In this document: positions 1-11,164 of the stretch, piece after piece
Position numbering within the stretch: position 1 is the first letter of the stretch
Layout: each line of letters begins with the position of its first letter
Assembly: GCF_032884065.1 (NCBI RefSeq)
Contig: NW_027062649.1
Coordinates: forward strand, 1,719,355-1,783,354
Length of the DNA stretch: 64,000 bases
Reading direction: 5' to 3'
DNA from: Artemia franciscana
Taxonomy: Eukaryota > Arthropoda > Branchiopoda > Anostraca > Artemiidae
The notes under the pieces: model-generated
Databases searched by the model: none
What the model was told of the DNA's origin: nothing
What the model saw: the letters and a program-made list of their open reading frames with translations, nothing else
Position numbers and translations under genes: made by a program

Positions 1-195
1 GAAGGTGGGATGTTTTGATCCCGATATTTTTGTTATCTGAACGATGCACTATTTCAAAGAAAATGTTCAGATGCATTTAAGGAAAAGATAGTGTATGGGG
101 GGACGGTAGATGCCCTCCGATCACTTTTGAATCTTAAAAATGAAACTGTAACTTTCATATCCAATCAAATGAGCTATCTCTGAAGTTAACATGAC
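1..195 (-). repeat. Repeat C module, first piece
   Basis: This piece carries the repeat C signature: a G-rich run, a 'gccctccgatcac' block, 'cttaaaaa' and 'caatcaaatgagc'. The same blocks recur downstream to about 1,225 and, on the opposite strand, at 57.6-58.9 kb. It is interrupted at about 196 by the tail of an RTE-like element. No coding sequence is seen. Confidence 0.6.
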
Positions 196-305
196 CAGGA
201 GGTTGTGAAGAGGGAGGCTTTAAATAAATTGGGATGAGGAAGAGGGTACGTAGCTGTGTTGATCTCAGTTGGCTTGGTGCTGCGGTGAGTTTTTGTTAGT
301 AAGTT
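196..305 (+). mobile_element. RTE-like LINE, 3' tail fragment
   Basis: About 110 bp match the 3' end of the RTE-like element at 26.19-26.40 kb: a 'gaagagggaggctttaaata' block, then a 'gaggaagagg' block, then 'gtgttgatctcag', ending near 'gttagtaa'. It sits inside repeat C, as expected for a 5'-truncated LINE insertion. No domain-coding part remains. Confidence 0.6.
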
Positions 306-1225
306 AGTTACTATATCGCTCCAAGGCATAACTTACAACGCCTAACCTTTGGCCCTGGAGGTATGTGTCAACCCGTGAGTTTTTGTTATCAGATCTTTGA
401 ATTTGTTAAAATTTTTATTGGATGAATTTGAAGAAAAAGGGCGTGGGGGCTATTTGCCCTCCGATAATTTTTTACTCCTAAAAAGGACACTTTTTTCCTA
501 TTTCTGACCAAAACAGCTTCCTTTGAAGTTTATACGACCATCCTTTCCTTATGAAGTGTCTCTAGAAAAAAATTTGGACTCTTATAGCCTTAGGGCTTGT
601 GGGGGGAGTGTAGTTGCCCTTGGATCACTTTTGACTCTTAAAAAGGGAACTAAGACTTGCCACTTGCTAATAGGTTCTGGGGGTAGAGTCGACCCCAGAA
701 TTTTTATTATTTGATGATGGAATGATGTCAATAAAATAGCTATCTCGAAATTTTATTGGATGAATTTGCGGGAAAAAGAACGTAAGGAGGGGGGATAGTT
801 GACCTCCGATAAGGTGAAAAAGAACCGTATATGGCCCAAGGTCATAAGCTACAACCCCCCTCTGGTTTTGGAGGGGGTAAGTTGACCCCAAAGTTTTTGT
901 CATCTCATTACTGGATTATTTCAAACAAAATTACTATCTCATTAATTGTAACTGGAGACATTTGGGAGAAGGGGGTGTGGAGAGTAAATATATGCCTGCC
1001 GATAACTTTTGATGACTCTTAAAAAGGTAACTAGAACTTTCAATTTCCAATCAAATGAATAACCTCTTATGTCTATACAGCTAGCTTTTACATAAAACCC
1101 CATCTGTGCTATCTAGTGCTTGAACTATTTTGAAAAAAGGAAATCTCAAAATTTTCATCGGATGGGCTTATGGGAAAAGGGCGTGGGAGTATAATTGCTC
1201 TTCGTTCTCTTTTGACTCCCAACAA
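306..1225 (-). repeat. Repeat C modules
   Basis: Degenerate units recur here. Each has a G-rich stretch, a 'gtagttgacctccgataa'-like block, 'cttaaaaagg.aactagaac' and 'tttttgttatctga'. The 'tttttgttatc'-like marker falls at about 376, 698 and 890, so unit spacing is uneven. The inverse arrangement occurs at 57.6-58.9 kb. Related blocks sit inside repeat A, so C looks like a sub-module of the same modular family. Short open frames here are not convincing genes. Confidence 0.6.
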
Positions 1226-1484
1226 TTTTTCCCAACAATAGTATTTCTACCGTCCAACTAAAAACTAATATTGTAAGAGAATATCTTCAATAAATTGAAT
1301 ACCTTTCGGAGAAAATTCTTGTAGATTTTACAGTGAAGTATATCTATTAGCTAACAATTCTGTTTCTGCCGTCCAAACAAATGCCTGTTAACGCTAGCAA
1401 ATAACAGATGGCTGAAAATAAATAACCGGCTAAAAATTCAAACATTTGATGCGAGGTATTATTGGATTGGATTTTGCGTACAGA
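1226..1484. other. AT-rich stretch, nothing recognised
   Basis: A short direct echo is present: 'ttctaccgtccaa' near 1,245 and 'ttctgccgtccaaa' near 1,370. I see no coding, RNA or mobile-element signature. Confidence 0.4.
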
Positions 1485-2310
1485 TAACATTACCTATAGA
1501 GCAAAGCATATTTGTCCATGAGCCCTGTGAGCAGCAGGGCAAGGTCTGTATTCTAATCATTAGTAAATTTATAGCAAACAATATAACTGGCTTTTGTATA
1601 AAGTAAATATACCACTTGATGTCTTTTTTATGCTCTTAACAAATTTAATAATCACTTTTACCTTAAATTGATATTTAAGCATTTTTTAGCTCTTAAAAAT
1701 GCCAATTTTCAAAAAATTATGACAGTTCATATAACTAAACTTACCAATAAAGTGAACATACCACTAGATGCCTTTTTTTGTGTTATTTACAAATAGGCTA
1801 TAATAGTTGCTTCTACCACAAATTCAAATTTAAGCACTTTTTAAGCTCTTAAAAATGACAAATTTTCAATTAAAGTACAAGTTATCTGTCATCTCCAACA
1901 AAATAATACTATGTTTTTGTCTGTGCTGTTTTTGACAAAATAATAGCCTACTACATTTTCTCAGTGCAAAGAAGAAAATGCCATAACATTGGTTTATCCA
2001 AAGTAATATTGGAAAATCAGTGCTTGTGGATTAAATAACATTAAAAAAATGGATTTATAATGAAACAGTAAGTTTGAGATCAATGTTTTAAAGTTTGAGA
2101 CAAATGTTTTTAGCCTTTTTTATACCCCATATTTGGGTCATTTTTAAGAACTCAAAAGATGCTTAAGTCTGAATTTGAGATAGAAGCAATTATTGTATTT
2201 GTAAATAGCATAAAAAAAGGCATCAAGTGGTAGGCTATATTCACTTTAAATGAAAGCCAGTTATATGATTTGCTATAATTTTACCCTGTATTCTAATCAA
2301 CTAGCAATTC
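1485..2310. repeat. Repeat E (foldback-type), degenerate
   Basis: The block 'gtccatgagccctgtgagc' near 1,520 matches the inner arms of the foldback at 17.42-17.65 kb. The rest is an imperfect inverted repeat. A left half (about 1,570-1,870) has 'taccacttgatg', 'aagcactttttaagctctta' and 'gacaaattttc'. The right half (about 2,090-2,290) carries the reverse complements. Similar halves occur at 14.99-15.59 and 17.91-18.09 kb. No protein-coding domain is seen; a non-autonomous foldback element is likely. Confidence 0.6.
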
Positions 2311-2499
2311 AACTAAGCAGAATTCTGCAAGAGCACCTGAAAAATTCTCCTTTGCATTCTTTCATTTGAATAAGACTTTAATCTCGAATTGGTTTCTTGA
2401 TCACTTAGAAATGCCCCCTTCCATGGAAATTATTCCCCAGAAACCAAATATGAAGAAAATAGCCCTCAGATGATGCTGCTGATGTCTTTAATAATTTAG
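2311..2499. other. Short AT-rich spacer, nothing recognised
   Basis: This spacer lies between repeat E and an RTE fragment. No feature can be supported. Confidence 0.4.
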
Positions 2500-3205
2500 T
2501 ATTTGTTATTAAAATATTTATAATATTCAATGCTATTACTGCTAGTACTACTAACAACTCATCACAGCACCAAACCCCCTGAGGACAACAGAGCCATGCA
2601 TGTTCCTCCTCCATCTCAATCTATTCAAAGCATCCCTGTTTACACCATCTCAGGAAGCTCTTGTTTCCTTTTAAAAATTATCTTTATGGCATCTTCCCAC
2701 CCCACTGCAGACAACTTGCTTTCTGTTGAGCCTAGATGGTTGACTTAGAAAGATAATCTTTGTCAGTATGTCATCCTTCATCTCCAGAACATGCCCTAGC
2801 CATCTCAACCTTTCTCTCATTATAACCCTAGAAAGCAGAATTGAACCAAACTCTTTGACCACTGTCCTCATTGTAGCTTCCAATATTCTAATCTTTGTTT
2901 GCTGACTTATCATCCTCTTTTTGCAATTTTTTTTTATTGTGAAAAAACACCCTGAGCCTTGGCTATTCTACTTTTAACATCTTCACTAATAATGCTACCA
3001 AGGTAAATGAATCTGCCCATTTAATCAATCTTTTCATTGCCCAAAGTCAACTTTTCATCTTTACTTATTCCTAGCTTTAGTGACTTAACCTTCTTAACAT
3101 TTATTTTCAAACCTATTCTAGCACCCTGAACTTGCTAAGCATCAAGTTCATTCATTTTCCTTACATTTTATTTAGGGTGCTTAAATCATCAGTCTATTTG
3201 CTTCT
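2500..3205 (-). mobile_element. RTE-like LINE, 3' RT/C-terminal fragment
   Basis: On the minus strand, broken frames give a 'DDLSTLNK' remnant of the reverse-transcriptase active site, then a 'KDEKLTLGNEKID' block, then 'TKIRILEATM' and 'LSRVIMRERLRWLGHVLEM'. This order matches the RTE copy at 25.5-26.4 kb and the one at 36.6-37.5 kb. The 3' non-coding tail follows down to about 2,500. Many frameshifts and stops make it non-functional. Upstream endonuclease and most of the RT are absent, consistent with 5' truncation. Confidence 0.75.
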
Positions 3206-3220
3206 TTAATTGCAAATTTT

Positions 3221-3398
3221 TTCAGGCTTGTAACTTTTGATGAGTATGACTAAATTTGATGAACAGTATATTTAAAACCAGCATAAAAATTTTATTCTTT
3301 TAATGTATCTTTTATTATCAAAATTCTGTCTTTTAGAGTTTCGTTTGCTATTGAGCTGAGTTGCTCCTTATTACAGTTCCTTACCACAAACTGTTTGA
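3221..3398 (-). repeat. Repeat A, terminal fragment
   Basis: About 180 bp contain the repeat A end: 'cttgtaacttttgatgagta', then 'caaaattctgtcttttagag', then 'gctccttattacagttcc', finishing with the terminal hairpin remnant and 'tttga'. The same order closes the copies ending at about 9,564, 46,853, 47,738 and 56,507. Here only the end is present. Confidence 0.65.
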
Positions 3399-3545
3399 GA
3401 AAAAAGGGATTGTAGCTAATCAAGTGAAGAAGAGAGGGTGAAAATTAGAATTCTTTGTCATTAACACTAAAAGTAATGAAAATCTAACCTATATTAGGCT
3501 GGAATCTTAGTACCTGAATTTGGTTAGAGTAGCTAAAATACATTT
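3399..3545. other. AT-rich spacer, nothing recognised
   Basis: Nothing recognised between repeats A and B. Confidence 0.4.
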
Positions 3546-5835
3546 CTGGCACTTGGTATTAACCAAGTGACATATAGGAATTGCAAATTATGTTGGTCTG
3601 TTGGTCTGTCTGTCTTGGTTTTGCTAGCTTAGGCGCTTCCAGATAAGCTAGAACAATGAAATTTGGCAGGCGTATGAAGGACCAGACCAGATTAAAGTAG
3701 AAATAGTCGTTTCCCTGATTCGACCGTCTGGGGGGAGTGGAGGGACGGTTAATTCAGAAAAATTAGAAAAAATGAAGTATTTTTAACTTACGAACGGGTG
3801 ATCGGATCTTAATGAAATTGGATATTTAGATTGATATGTACGATCTCTTCTTTTAAATCCCGACTGGATCCTGTGACATTGGGAGGAGTTAAAGGGGGAA
3901 CCGGAAATCTTGGAAAATGCTTAGAGTGTAGGGATTGGGATGAAACGTGGTGGGAAAAATAAACAGAAGTCTTAGATACGTGATTGACATAATTGGAACG
4001 GATCTGCTCTATTGGGGGGGGGGGGTTAATTCTGAAAAATCAGAAAAAATTAGGTATTTTTAATTTATGAAGGAGTGATCGGATCTTAATGAAATTCCAT
4101 ATTCAGAAGGACCTCATAACTCAGATCTCTTATTCTAAATCCCGACCGGATCCAGTGTCATTGGGAGGAGTTGGGGGGGAAATCTTGGAAAACGCTTAAA
4201 GTGGAGAGATCAGGATGAAACTTGGCGGGGAGAATAAGCACAAGTCCAAGATAAGTGACTGACATAACCAGTCTGGATCCGCTCTCTGGGGGGAGTTGGG
4301 GGGGGGAAGTAATTCCGAAAAAATAGAAAAAATGAGGTATTTGTAACTTACAAACAGGTGACAAGATCTTAATGAAATTGGATATTTAGAAGGATCTTGT
4401 GCATTAGGGCTCTAAAGTTTAAATCGCCTACAGTTCTGATGACATTGCGGGGAGTTGGAGGGGAAAATCGGAAATCTTGGAAAACGTGAAAGTTGAGGTA
4501 TCTATATCTTACAAAGGGGTCATTGGATCTTAATGAAACTTGATACATAGAAAGATCTTATGTCTCAGATGCTCCATTTTCAATTCAAATCGGATCCAGG
4601 AACATAGTGGGCTGGGGGGGGGGGGAAACAGAAATCTTGGAAAACGTTTAGAGTGGAGACATCGGGATGAAACTTGATGGAAAGAATAAGCACAAGTTCT
4701 AGATACGTCATTGACATAATTGAAACAGATCCGCTCTCTTTGGGGGAGTTGGAGGGGGATTTCCAGTGCTTTGGCGAGTTTGGTGCTTCTGGACATGCTA
4801 GGACGATGAAAATTGGTAGGCGTGTCAGGAACCTGCACAAATTGACTTGATGACAGTCGTTTCCCGATTTGACCGTCTGAGGGGCTGGAGGGAGAGGAAA
4901 AATTGAAAAAAAATTCAGGTATTTTAACTTACGAATAGGTGATCGGATCTTAATGAAATTTGATATTTAGAAGAACCTCGTGTCTCAGAGCTCTTATTTT
5001 GAATCCAGACCATATCCAATTATATTGGAGGAGTTGGAGGGGGAAACAGGAAATCTTGGAAAACGCTTAGAGTGGATGAAACTTGGTGGGAAGAATAAGC
5101 ACAAGTCCTAGATACATTATTGACATGACCGGACTGAATCTGCTCTCTTTGGGGGAGTTGGGGGAATGTTAGTTCGGAAAAATTAGAAAAATGAGGTATT
5201 TTTAAGAAAGGGTGACCGGATCTTAATGAAATTTGATATTTAGAAGAAACTCATGTCTCGGAGCTCTTATTTGAAATCCCTACCGGATCTGGTGACATTG
5301 GGAAGAGTTGGTGGGGGAAACCGGAAATCTTGGAAAACGCTTAGAGTGGAGAGATCGGGATGAAACTAGGTGGGTAGAATAAGCAAATGTCGTAGATACG
5401 TGATTGATGTAACCGGACTGGATCCGCTCTCTTTGGGAGAGCTAGGGGGTTGGGTCCAGTGCTTAGGCGAGTTCAGTGCTCCTGGATGTGCTAGGACGAT
5501 GAAATTAGTAGACATCTCAGGGACCTGCACAAATTGACTTAATAAAGTTGTTTTCCCCGATTCAACCATCTGGGGGGCTGAAGGGAGAGGAAAAATTTGA
5601 AAAAATTAGGTATTTTTAACTTACGAGTGAGTGATCGGATCTTAATGAATTTGGTATTTAGAAGGACCTCGTGTCTCAGAGATCTTATTTTGAATCCCGA
5701 CCGGTATTAAGCCTCTGATTTTTATTTTAAATAAATCTATTGATCCTTAGAAACTTGCTAGAGCTCATGCCATATGAAATCTTAGCCCTTCCAACCTCAT
5801 CACAAGTACTGTATGAGCTCTATGCTCTTGTTTTG
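3546..5835 (+). repeat. Repeat B, long copy with internal tandem modules
   Basis: It starts with the short palindrome 'cacttggtattaaccaagtg' and a 'ggtctgttggtctgtc' block. It then repeats a module with 'cggatcttaatgaaattg', 'gatatttagaagga', 'cattgggaggagtt', 'aatcttggaaaac', 'gagtggagagatcgggatga', 'aagcacaagtcctagatac' and 'gatccgctctctttggggga'. Roughly six module copies are recognisable at about 3.75, 4.05, 4.35, 4.65, 4.95 and 5.25 kb. The far end is an 'agctcatgccatatgaaatc' block that also ends the copy near 13.9 kb. Minus-strand frames over the modules look similar to each other only because the DNA repeats. The element class is unknown. Confidence 0.7.
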
Positions 5836-6403
5836 TATTGCTTTTGTTTTTATTCTTTTGTTGTATTAATATAAATGAATAAATAAATCTTAAAACGAGT
5901 ACAGCTTAATTTAAATATGCAAACCAAGCTTAAAACAAGCATCAGTTGTTGCATAAATGAAATAAATCTTAGCATAAATGAAACCCAAAGCAAACAAAAA
6001 TTAAATAAATAATCATAGCAAACAAAAATACAACATACACTAACATAAATGAATAAATAAACCTTAAAACAATTAAAGCTGTAATTAAATATTCGAAAAG
6101 AGTATGGCCTCCTTCCCCAACTGTATAAGTCTAAAACGTACTGCGTCATTGGCACTTTATGAAAATGGCGCTTTATTACAAACATTTTCTTACATACTTA
6201 TCATAACATTGAAAATAAAAAATGAAATTACAGTAAAATTAAATTTTGAACTGATTGGCTTTTCAGCAGTTGCCATCATTCTTTTTCTGCTTCAGCAAAC
6301 AAGGGCTTTTCAGTCGAGTCTTCTCAGCCCTTTTCCTTTTGATTCACTCTGTGAGATAAACAGAGCTATTGAATTGTTTGCTTCTTATTTATCTTGAATC
6401 TGC
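5836..6403. other. AT-rich stretch, possible LINE 3' untranslated region
   Basis: Contains 'aataaataaa'-type simple sequence at about 5,870-6,060. A ~55-bp block near 6,130-6,180 ('tactgcgtcattggcac' onwards) resembles one near 14,960-15,010. It lies just 3' of the minus-strand LINE coding remnant, so it may be that element's 3' untranslated region. No gene is supported. Confidence 0.35.
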
Positions 6404-7505
6404 TCAGATCTCTTCCAGTAAGTCTTTTGATTCTAGGAGTTGAAATATAAGAGGATAAGCATTGAGTTCTGAGCTCTGTGTGCAGGTGTAGTCAGATAGA
6501 CTCTCAGCTGATATTGAGATTTTATGATGTTCGAAGCACTTTAACAGTTTACATTGCATGGTGTACTGTGTAGACATCAACATATTACATTCAAATAGGG
6601 AATGGTCAATTGTTAGGTTTTTTAAACTGCAGTACATGCAAAGAGGAGAAGAGGGAACTAATATGAAAACGCCTGAAAGTTTAGCCTATTTGAGCTTGGC
6701 TGAATTCTATGATATATTTTAGAAAGGTGATTATTGGGGAAGGGAGATAAAATTGGAATTGTCTTATTTAACAATACCCCTGATAATCTCCAGCGGTATA
6801 TGTCTCTAGTGGGGATTGGTCTCCCACTTAGCTGGTCAATATCCAATGCAATTTTTGCATTTAGTCCATCTGATGGCTACTAGTTATACCCGAGTGGCTT
6901 GGAATATACTGAAGCTAAGTTTATATGCCTCTTGAAGCAAGATTATCTTTAATGCTAAGGTAATGAAAAGTGTCTATCTTTCTTATACTGAGAAGCTGAA
7001 GATAGCAGCTCTAGACTTGACAAAGAGTCAGAATAACTATAATATTTTGCAAATTAGTAATCAAAGGTTGATTATTCACGAGGTGCTCTAATGACATGAC
7101 TGTGGCAATTATCTCTGCAGACGTTATAGATACATTATCATACATTATCTCACCCATTACAGTATTAAGGGGCAGGATAAAAATTCCACTTGCCACCTTC
7201 TTATTTGTTTTGGACCCATCAACCAAAATTTGGAAATGGTTTTTGTATGTAATTGGATTAAGTTCAGCAAATTTTTTCTGGTAAGTTCTGGGGGTAAGTT
7301 CTTTAATCCACTCTGAGAAATTATTGTTTATTATGGGGATTGACCAACTCCATGGGGAGGATGTAGGTACAATAGACTTTGCTGGCATTGGAAATTTCTT
7401 CTGGGTATTGGCATGTTCATTTACAATGGGTCTATACATGAATGGATTTCTTAACCAGTTATGCAGGATATGTGAGCTATTGGCTTCAATTTTTGTCAGA
7501 TAATT
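6404..7505 (-). pseudogene. Jockey/I-like LINE ORF2, RNase H and C-terminus (degenerate)
   Basis: Reading minus from about 7,505, the frame runs through 'YLTKIEANSSHILHNWLRNP' into an RNase H-like domain: 'FQILVDGSKTNKKVASGIF' carries the first catalytic Asp in the 'DGSKT' motif, and 'ITSAEIIATVMSLEHLV' carries the conserved Glu. Where a second Asp motif ('SDS'-like) is expected the sequence reads 'VILTLCQV', so that motif is lost and the frame stops. Downstream broken frames give 'YRWRLSG' and 'LTIDHSLFECNML', resembling the Cys/His tail of this LINE group, and a stop at 6,404. In a live element this would remove RNA from the RNA:DNA hybrid during target-primed reverse transcription. Class is sure to LINE level; the clade is tentative. 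Confidence 0.75.
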
Positions 7506-7688
7506 TATCGAAAAAAAATTCGTCTTTCATTTATTATTGATAATCCACTCTCAGCAAGCAGACACTTAGTACTTGTTAGTTTCATAAGACCAAATATGAG
7601 ATGGATTATATAATTTTGTGTTGTTTCGATTTTTTGCATCAGGATCTATGCACAAGCACCATAAACAATGAGCCCATTATCGATATGG
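7505..7688 (-). repeat. LINE segment, duplicated copy (left of repeat A)
   Basis: About 180 bp, roughly 90% identical by eye to 9,567-9,752. On the minus strand the right-hand copy encodes 'HGLIVYGACA' and 'LIFGLRKLTSTKCLITENG', the region after the RT thumb in Jockey-like ORF2. The two copies bracket one repeat A element. Confidence 0.75.
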
Positions 7689-9564
7689 TCATCCCCTCCT
7701 CAACGCCTCGCTCTTTACGCTAAAGTTTGACTGTTTCTCACAACACTACTTTTTAAAGCAATAAAAAATTTAGCATATAGAGCGAGACGTTGAGGAGGGA
7801 ACGACCCCTCTCATATACGGAATAATTTCTGTTCGTTTTAAGTTTTAACGTCGCTCCTTACTTGCAGTTAAAAAACTTGTTTTTTTTATTTAATTTCTGA
7901 ATGTTTTATAATTAATGCATGTTTTGATTTTGGATCACCTCACATTAATAATTAAAATGAAATTTGCATATTTATTTTTTGGCTAAATGGTTTTCTCATA
8001 GTTTTGATCGGACGATTTTTATTGAAAAAAGGAGTGGGGGAGGATGCCTAGTTGCGCTCCTATTTTTGGTTAATTAAAAAGGAAACTAGAACTTTTTTTA
8101 CGAACGTTTCTATTAGTAATAAATATACGTAACTTACGAATTAACTTACGTAACGAAATTTTATATTTGTGTATTTTTATTACGTAAATGAGGGGGGGTT
8201 CTCCCCCTCGTCAATACCTCGCCCTTTTTATACTAAAGCTTCGATTTGGTTCCAATTCTTTAAGAATTGACCCCTGAATCACAAAGGCCATTGAATAAAT
8301 AGTTGAAATTACTAAAAAAAAATTTAGCGTAAAGAGTGAGGTATTGTAGAAGAGACAAACCCCCTTATATACGTAATAATTTCTGTTTGTTTTAATTTCT
8401 AATGCTACTCCTTACTTCCACTTGGGAAACAAACTTTTTTTCATTCAGTTCCTCATTGTTTTTTTTTTTTAAATAATGCTAGAAAATCTTGCGGCCCCTT
8501 CATAGAAATTTTCTTCCACCATAATAAATTCCTCCATAGAATGATCCTCCCACGTAACCTGCTCCAGCGACCCCCCCCCCCCTTTAACGTGAAAAAGTCC
8601 CCCTGAAAACATCTGTACACGTCCTGATAACCATTACCTTATATAAACAATGTTCAAATTTTGTAGCTCGCAGCCCCTCCCCCGGGGACTGTGTGGGATT
8701 AAGTCGTCCCTAAAGACATAATTGTTAGCTTTTTCTACTATCCTGAACAAAATGGCTATCTCAAAATTTTGATCCAGTAACTTTGGCAAAAAATGAGCAT
8801 GAGAGAGGCCTAGATGCCCTCCATTTTTTTTTTGGTGACTTAAAAAGGGCACTACAACTTTAAAATTCCGTTAGAATGAGCCTTCTCACGAAATTCTAGG
8901 ATTACTGAGTCGATACGATCAGCCCTGGAAAAAAAAAAACACGCATCCGCGATCTGTCTTCTGGGAAAAAATACAAAATTCCACATTTTTGTAGATGGGA
9001 GCTTGAAGCTTCTACAGTAGGGTTCGCTGATACGCTGAATCTGATGGTGTGATTTTCGTTGATATAAAAAAAGGTAAAGGATACGGCATTAGACTTTACA
9101 GTCCGTACCGGCAGTGCTGATCTCCGTTTCTTGGCCCTTCAGCCAGGAAGTGCAATGGGGGGGGTTGGGCGCCAGCCATCCTGTGTTTTCGCACACCCTT
9201 CCTGTTTACCTTCCCTAGATTTCTCCAGGTACCCATTTAGAGCTGGGTCGACTCTGGCTAAGCTTACAGAGTCACGCCACTGACCCCCGTCTCAAACTGA
9301 AGAATTGGGTACACTGGGATTCGAACCCGCGTCCTCTCAGACAAGGGATCCCGAATCCAGTGCACCAACCCACTCGGCCAGGACTTCAGGCTCGTAACTT
9401 TTGATGGGTAAAACTAAACTTGATGAAACTTATATATTTAGAATCAGCGTAAAAATAAAATTCTTTTGATGTAATTATTGGTATTGAACTTAGATTTTTT
9501 AGAGTTTAGGCTACTATTGAGCCGCGTCGCTCCTTACTAAAGTTCGTTACCACGAACTATTTGA
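7689..9564 (-). repeat. Repeat A copy, inserted in the LINE
   Basis: It begins with part of the palindromic core ('ctcaacgcctcgctctttac', 'tagagcgagacgttgaggag'). It continues through 'gctccttacttgcagttaaa', a 'ttagtaataaatatacgtaa' block, a second palindrome remnant near 8,200-8,420, C-like modules ('aattttgatccagtaac', 'ggcactacaacttt') and 'gctgaatctgatggtgtgat'. It ends at 'gctccttactaaagttcgtt' plus hairpin and 'tttga'. A SINE is embedded near its right end. No protein-coding capacity is recognised. Confidence 0.7.
9066..9384 (-). mobile_element. tRNA-derived SINE
   Basis: On the minus strand it starts 'gtcctggccgagtgggttgg', which fits a Pol III A box (tRNA-Ser/Leu type). A clear B box 'ggttcgaatcc' lies about 50 bp later. 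A GC-richer body (about 9,090-9,300) follows, ending in 'gccgtatcctttacc' and an oligo-T/A tail at 9,066-9,072. The tRNA-like acceptor ends do not pair and the 3' sequence is far longer than a tRNA, so this is a SINE and not a tRNA gene. It would be transcribed by RNA polymerase III and moved by a partner LINE, which I cannot name. It is better preserved than the surrounding repeat A, suggesting a later insertion. Confidence 0.75.
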
Positions 9565-9752
9565 TAATTTATTGAAAGAAATTTTCGTCTTTCATTTATT
9601 ATTGAAAATCCATTCTCAGTAATCAGACACTTAGTACTTGTTAGTTTCCTAAGACCAAATATGAGATAGATTATATCATTTAGTATTGTTTCAATTTTTT
9701 GCATCAAGGCCTATGCACAAGCACCATAAACAATGAGCCCATGATCGATATA
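9565..9752 (-). pseudogene. LINE ORF2 segment between two repeat A insertions
   Basis: Minus-strand translation gives 'SYIDHGLIVYGACA', an in-frame stop, then 'IETILNDIIYLIFGLRKLTS' and 'KFLSINYL'. This is the Jockey-like region linking the RT thumb to the RNase H part. It should lie between the LINE parts ending at 11,165 and beginning at 7,505, so it marks the original reading order. Confidence 0.75.
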
Positions 9753-9754
9753 GG

Positions 9755-11160
9755 ATCTTATATGTGATTAAATGAAAAAAAAATAACTGCAAGTAAGGAG
9801 CGACATTAATACTTAAAACGAGCAGAAATTACTCGGTATATGAAAGAGGTTTTTTTATTTAATTTCTGAACGTTTTTGAATTAATGCATGTTTTTGTTTT
9901 GGCTCACCGTACATAAATGATTAAAACGAAATTTGCATTTTAATTTTTTTTGGCTAAATGGCTTTTACATATTTTTTTTTGGTCGATTTTGATAAAAACA
10001 GGGGTGGGGGAGGAGGCCTAGTTGCCCTCCAATTTTTGGTAACTTGAAAAGGCAACCAGAACTTTTGTTTTTTTACGAATGGTTTATTAGTAATACATAT
10101 ACGGAAATTACAAATTAACTTGCGTAACAAACTTCTATATTTGTTTATTTTTATTACATATATGAAGGGGTTTGCCCCCTCGTCAATACCTCCCTCTTTA
10201 CACTAAAGCTTAAATTTTGTCCCAATTCTTTAAGAATGACCCCAGAATCACCAAGGCCCTATAATAAATAGTTGAAATCACTAAAAGTACTTTAGCGTAA
10301 AGAGCGAGGTATTTAGGAGGAGATGAACCCCTCATATGCGTAATAATTGCTGTTTGTTTTAAGTTTTAATGCTGGTTCTTACTTTCTGTTGAAAAATTTT
10401 TCATATTTATTTTTTAGTTGTTTTTGTTTAAATAATGCCAGAAAATCCTGAGCCCCCTGCATGGAATTTCTCTTCCCCCATGACAAATTCCTCCAAGTAA
10501 AGATCCTTCCATGTAGCTTCCTCCTCTCAATCCCCCCAACCAAAAAAATCCCCCTGAAAACGTCTTTACACTTTACGCTTTACCCAATAACCATTACTGT
10601 ATATAAACACTGGTCAAAGTTTGGAACTTGCAGCCCCTCCCTCGGGAACTATGGGGGAGTAAGTCATACCCAAAGACATCTTATTATGTTTTTGACTATA
10701 CTCAAAATTTTGATTCATTGACTTCGGGGAAAAATGAGCATGGGAGGGAGCCTAGGGGCCCTCCAATTTTTTGGTCACTTAAAAAGGGCACTAGAATTTT
10801 TTATTTCCATTATAATGAGCCCTCTTGCGACATTCTAGAACCACTGGGTTGATACAATCACCCCTGAAAAAAATAAAAATAAACACGCACCCGTGATTGG
10901 TCTTCTGGCAAAAAATAAGAAGTTCCACAATTTTGTAGATAGGAGGTTGAAATTTCTACAATGGGGTTCTCTGATACGCTGAATGCGATTCTATGACTTT
11001 TAGGGGGTCTTTCCCAAAATGAGGCAAATTTTTATGCTCTTATCTTTTGATGGGTAAGACTAAATTTGGTGAAACTTGTATATTTAAAATCAGCATAAAA
11101 ATCTGATTTTTTTAATTTATCTATTAGAATCAAAATTCTGTTTTTTAGACTTTAAAAATT
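9755..11160 (-). repeat. Repeat A copy, truncated at its hairpin end
   Basis: It starts near 'ctgcaagtaaggagcgacat' and runs through the same module order as the copy at 7.7-9.56 kb: 'ggtggggga' block, 'ttagtaatacatatac', palindrome remnant 'aaagagcgaggtatttagga', 'tggaatttctcttcccccat', 'cattataatgagccctcttg', 'gatgggtaagactaaatttg'. It breaks off at 'tctgttttttagacttt', so the terminal hairpin is missing. Open frames of 70-90 codons here are short and fall in repeat sequence; I do not call them genes. Confidence 0.65.
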
Positions 11161-11164
11161 AGAG

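Noticed and set aside
3546..5569. Similar minus-strand peptides across the repeat B modules ('FHPDLSTLSVFQDF' type)
   Set aside because: Similarity follows from the DNA repeats; frames are broken by stops and differ between modules, with no sign of protein-level conservation.
9290..9384. Possible tRNA-Ser/Leu gene on the minus strand
   Set aside because: A and B boxes are good but the acceptor ends do not pair and the sequence continues into a SINE body.
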